Positions 29,661 to 30,672 of a stretch of 30,672 bases of DNA are shown piece by piece. The notes under the pieces were generated by a model. It did not search any database, was not told the origin of the DNA, and was given only the letters and a program-made list of their open reading frames with translations. The DNA lies in assembly GCA_041576015.1 (NCBI GenBank), contig JBFGLT010000018.1, forward strand, positions 1 to 30,672. Reading direction: 5' to 3'. The stretch's first letter is position 1. Every line of letters begins with the position of its first letter. The position numbers and the translations under genes were made by a program. The DNA comes from JABDIY01 sp041576015. GTDB lineage: Bacteria; Actinomycetota; Acidimicrobiia; Acidimicrobiales; SZUA-35.

Positions 29661-30672
29661 GTGGACGCATCACTCGGGTCCCTCACCGGCGACACGGTCG
29701 AACTCCTCCAGACGATGATCCGCAATCGGTGCGTGAACGACGGATCACCTGAGTCGGGCAACGAGGTCCGCAACGCCGACGCGCTGTCTGCATTTCTCGA
29801 ATCGACCGGAGTCGCCATCGAGCGCTATGAGCCGACGCCGGGCCGGGTCTCGATCGTCGCTCGACTCGACGGGTCGGATCGAGCGGCGCCCAGCCTGTGC
29901 CTCATGGGCCACACCGATGTCGTTCCGGTCAATTCGACCGGGTGGCGCCATGATCCCTTCGGGGGCGAGCGGATCACCGCGCCGGACGGGGTGGATGAGA
30001 TCTGGGGCCGAGGTGCGGTGGACATGCTGAACATCACAGCCTCCCAGGCGGTGGCGTTTCGGCACCTCGCCGAACGCGGATTCCAGCCCCGTGGTGACCT
30101 GATCTTCTTCGCGGTGGCCGACGAGGAGTCCGGCAGCGCCCACGGCGCCCGGTGGATGGCAGACCATCATCGCGACGTCATTCGAGCCGACTACGTCCTG
30201 ACCGAGAACGGTGGACTCCACTCCGGTCCGACCGGTGCTCGGGTGATCAACGTCAACGTCGGCGAGAAGGGCGTGGCCTGGCGACGATTGCGGATCAGGG
30301 GCACCCCGGGGCACGGGTCGATGCCGTTCCGCAAGGACAATGCCCTGGTGAAGGCGGCGGCGGTGATCTCCCGGATCACCGAGTATCGCCCACCGGCGAC
30401 CTTCACCGAACTGTGGCGCGAGCGGGTGGAGACCCTCGACCTGACCGAGGAGGAGCGAGCGATCCTGCTCGATCCCGATCGGGTGGACGAGGTCCTCGAC
30501 GAAATGCCGAGCGTCGGTGGTGCGTCGTTCCTCTATTCGTGTACTCACACCACGTTTTCCTGCAACGTGGTCCACGGGGCCGATGTGATGAAGACCAACG
30601 TGATTCCCGACGACGTGGTCGTCGAGGTCGATGTCAGAACCCTTCCCGGTGAGTCGGCCGCCGACGTCGAAG
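29661..30672 (+). CDS. M20 family peptidase/deacylase (3' end cut by window edge)
   Basis: At least 337 residues of a binuclear zinc hydrolase of the ArgE/DapE/carboxypeptidase group are visible, and the frame is still open at the right edge. Metal-site motifs are MGHTDVVPV, GRGAVDML, VADEESGSA with the catalytic and metal acids, and the dimerisation-domain segment GTPGHGSMP. The GTG at 29661 is chosen because it opens the first helix (SLTGDTVELLQTMIRN). An AACACT hexamer ends 6 nt before it, a weak -10. The gene is divergent from putA across a 135-bp gap. The substrate cannot be told. A role in peptide or N-acyl amino acid breakdown is likely. Confidence 0.82.
   Translation, partial: MDASLGSLTGDTVELLQTMIRNRCVNDGSPESGNEVRNADALSAFLESTGVAIERYEPTPGRVSIVARLDGSDRAAPSLCLMGHTDVVPVNSTGWRHDPFGGERITAPDGVDEIWGRGAVDMLNITASQAVAFRHLAERGFQPRGDLIFFAVADEESGSAHGARWMADHHRDVIRADYVLTENGGLHSGPTGARVINVNVGEKGVAWRRLRIRGTPGHGSMPFRKDNALVKAAAVISRITEYRPPATFTELWRERVETLDLTEEERAILLDPDRVDEVLDEMPSVGGASFLYSCTHTTFSCNVVHGADVMKTNVIPDDVVVEVDVRTLPGESAADVE

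Overview
The window is high-GC DNA, densely coded on both strands, with gaps no longer than about 230 bp. It looks like a free-living actinomycete, most plausibly from the Acidimicrobiia. The clues are an F420-type (Ddn family) protein, an actinobacterial PutA with a C-terminal extension, an exported M23 protein with a poly-Thr linker and a DUF4214 domain, frequent GTG/TTG starts, and many genes whose start codon lies 5-8 nt after a TANNNT-like hexamer (leaderless transcripts). The lineage is an inference, because no rRNA or other marker gene is present.

Region 1 (1-8064) is a nitrogen-heterocycle (ureide/oxidised purine) module. A leftward operon holds an M20 N-carbamoyl-L-amino-acid hydrolase/allantoate amidohydrolase-type enzyme, a short YgfK-like DHOD/ferredoxin protein, an N-carbamoyl-D-amino-acid hydrolase and a fused 2Fe-2S/molybdopterin hydroxylase of the selenium-dependent xanthine dehydrogenase type, which runs off the left edge. 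The genes are joined by 4-nt stop/start overlaps (ATGA, TTGA, GTGA). Divergent from it are a small regulator, an 8-oxoguanine deaminase and a coupled unknown gene. The regulator pairs an MTH1187/thiamine-binding-like domain with a DauR/YheO-type HTH. Two matching 15-bp dyads (TTTACA-N3-TGTYAA) sit on the two divergent promoters and are the best candidates for its operators. The set recalls the ygfK-ssnA-xdhD urate/purine clusters of enteric bacteria, but with carbamoyl hydrolases in place of a carbamoyltransferase.

Region 2 (8071-17874) is mostly single genes with their own promoters: a ClbS/DfsB-like DinB-fold protein, a D-cysteine desulfhydrase-like PLP enzyme, a cystathionine gamma-synthase/lyase-family enzyme, a dienelactone hydrolase-like protein, the helicase HrpB, a gamma-glutamyltransferase-family protein, a membrane-anchored GIY-YIG/T5orf172-type protein, a NYN/YacP-type nuclease and the exported M23-DUF4214 protein.

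Region 3 (18104-23432) is a complete hoxEFUYH-hoxW operon for a bidirectional NAD(P)-linked [NiFe] hydrogenase (group 3d). It includes the protease that would process HoxH, but no hyp maturation genes lie in the window. A 12-bp palindrome and a 40-nt stem-loop candidate lie upstream.

Region 4 (23466-30672) is a leftward series, putA, an EamA transporter, a Ddn-family protein and an M20 amidohydrolase, with a divergent M20 peptidase that leaves the right edge. A short repeat (core CGTAGACCTGACCCC) occurs once at 9653-9676 and twice at 24713-24756 in opposite orientation. No tRNA, rRNA, CRISPR array, transposase or prophage gene was seen.
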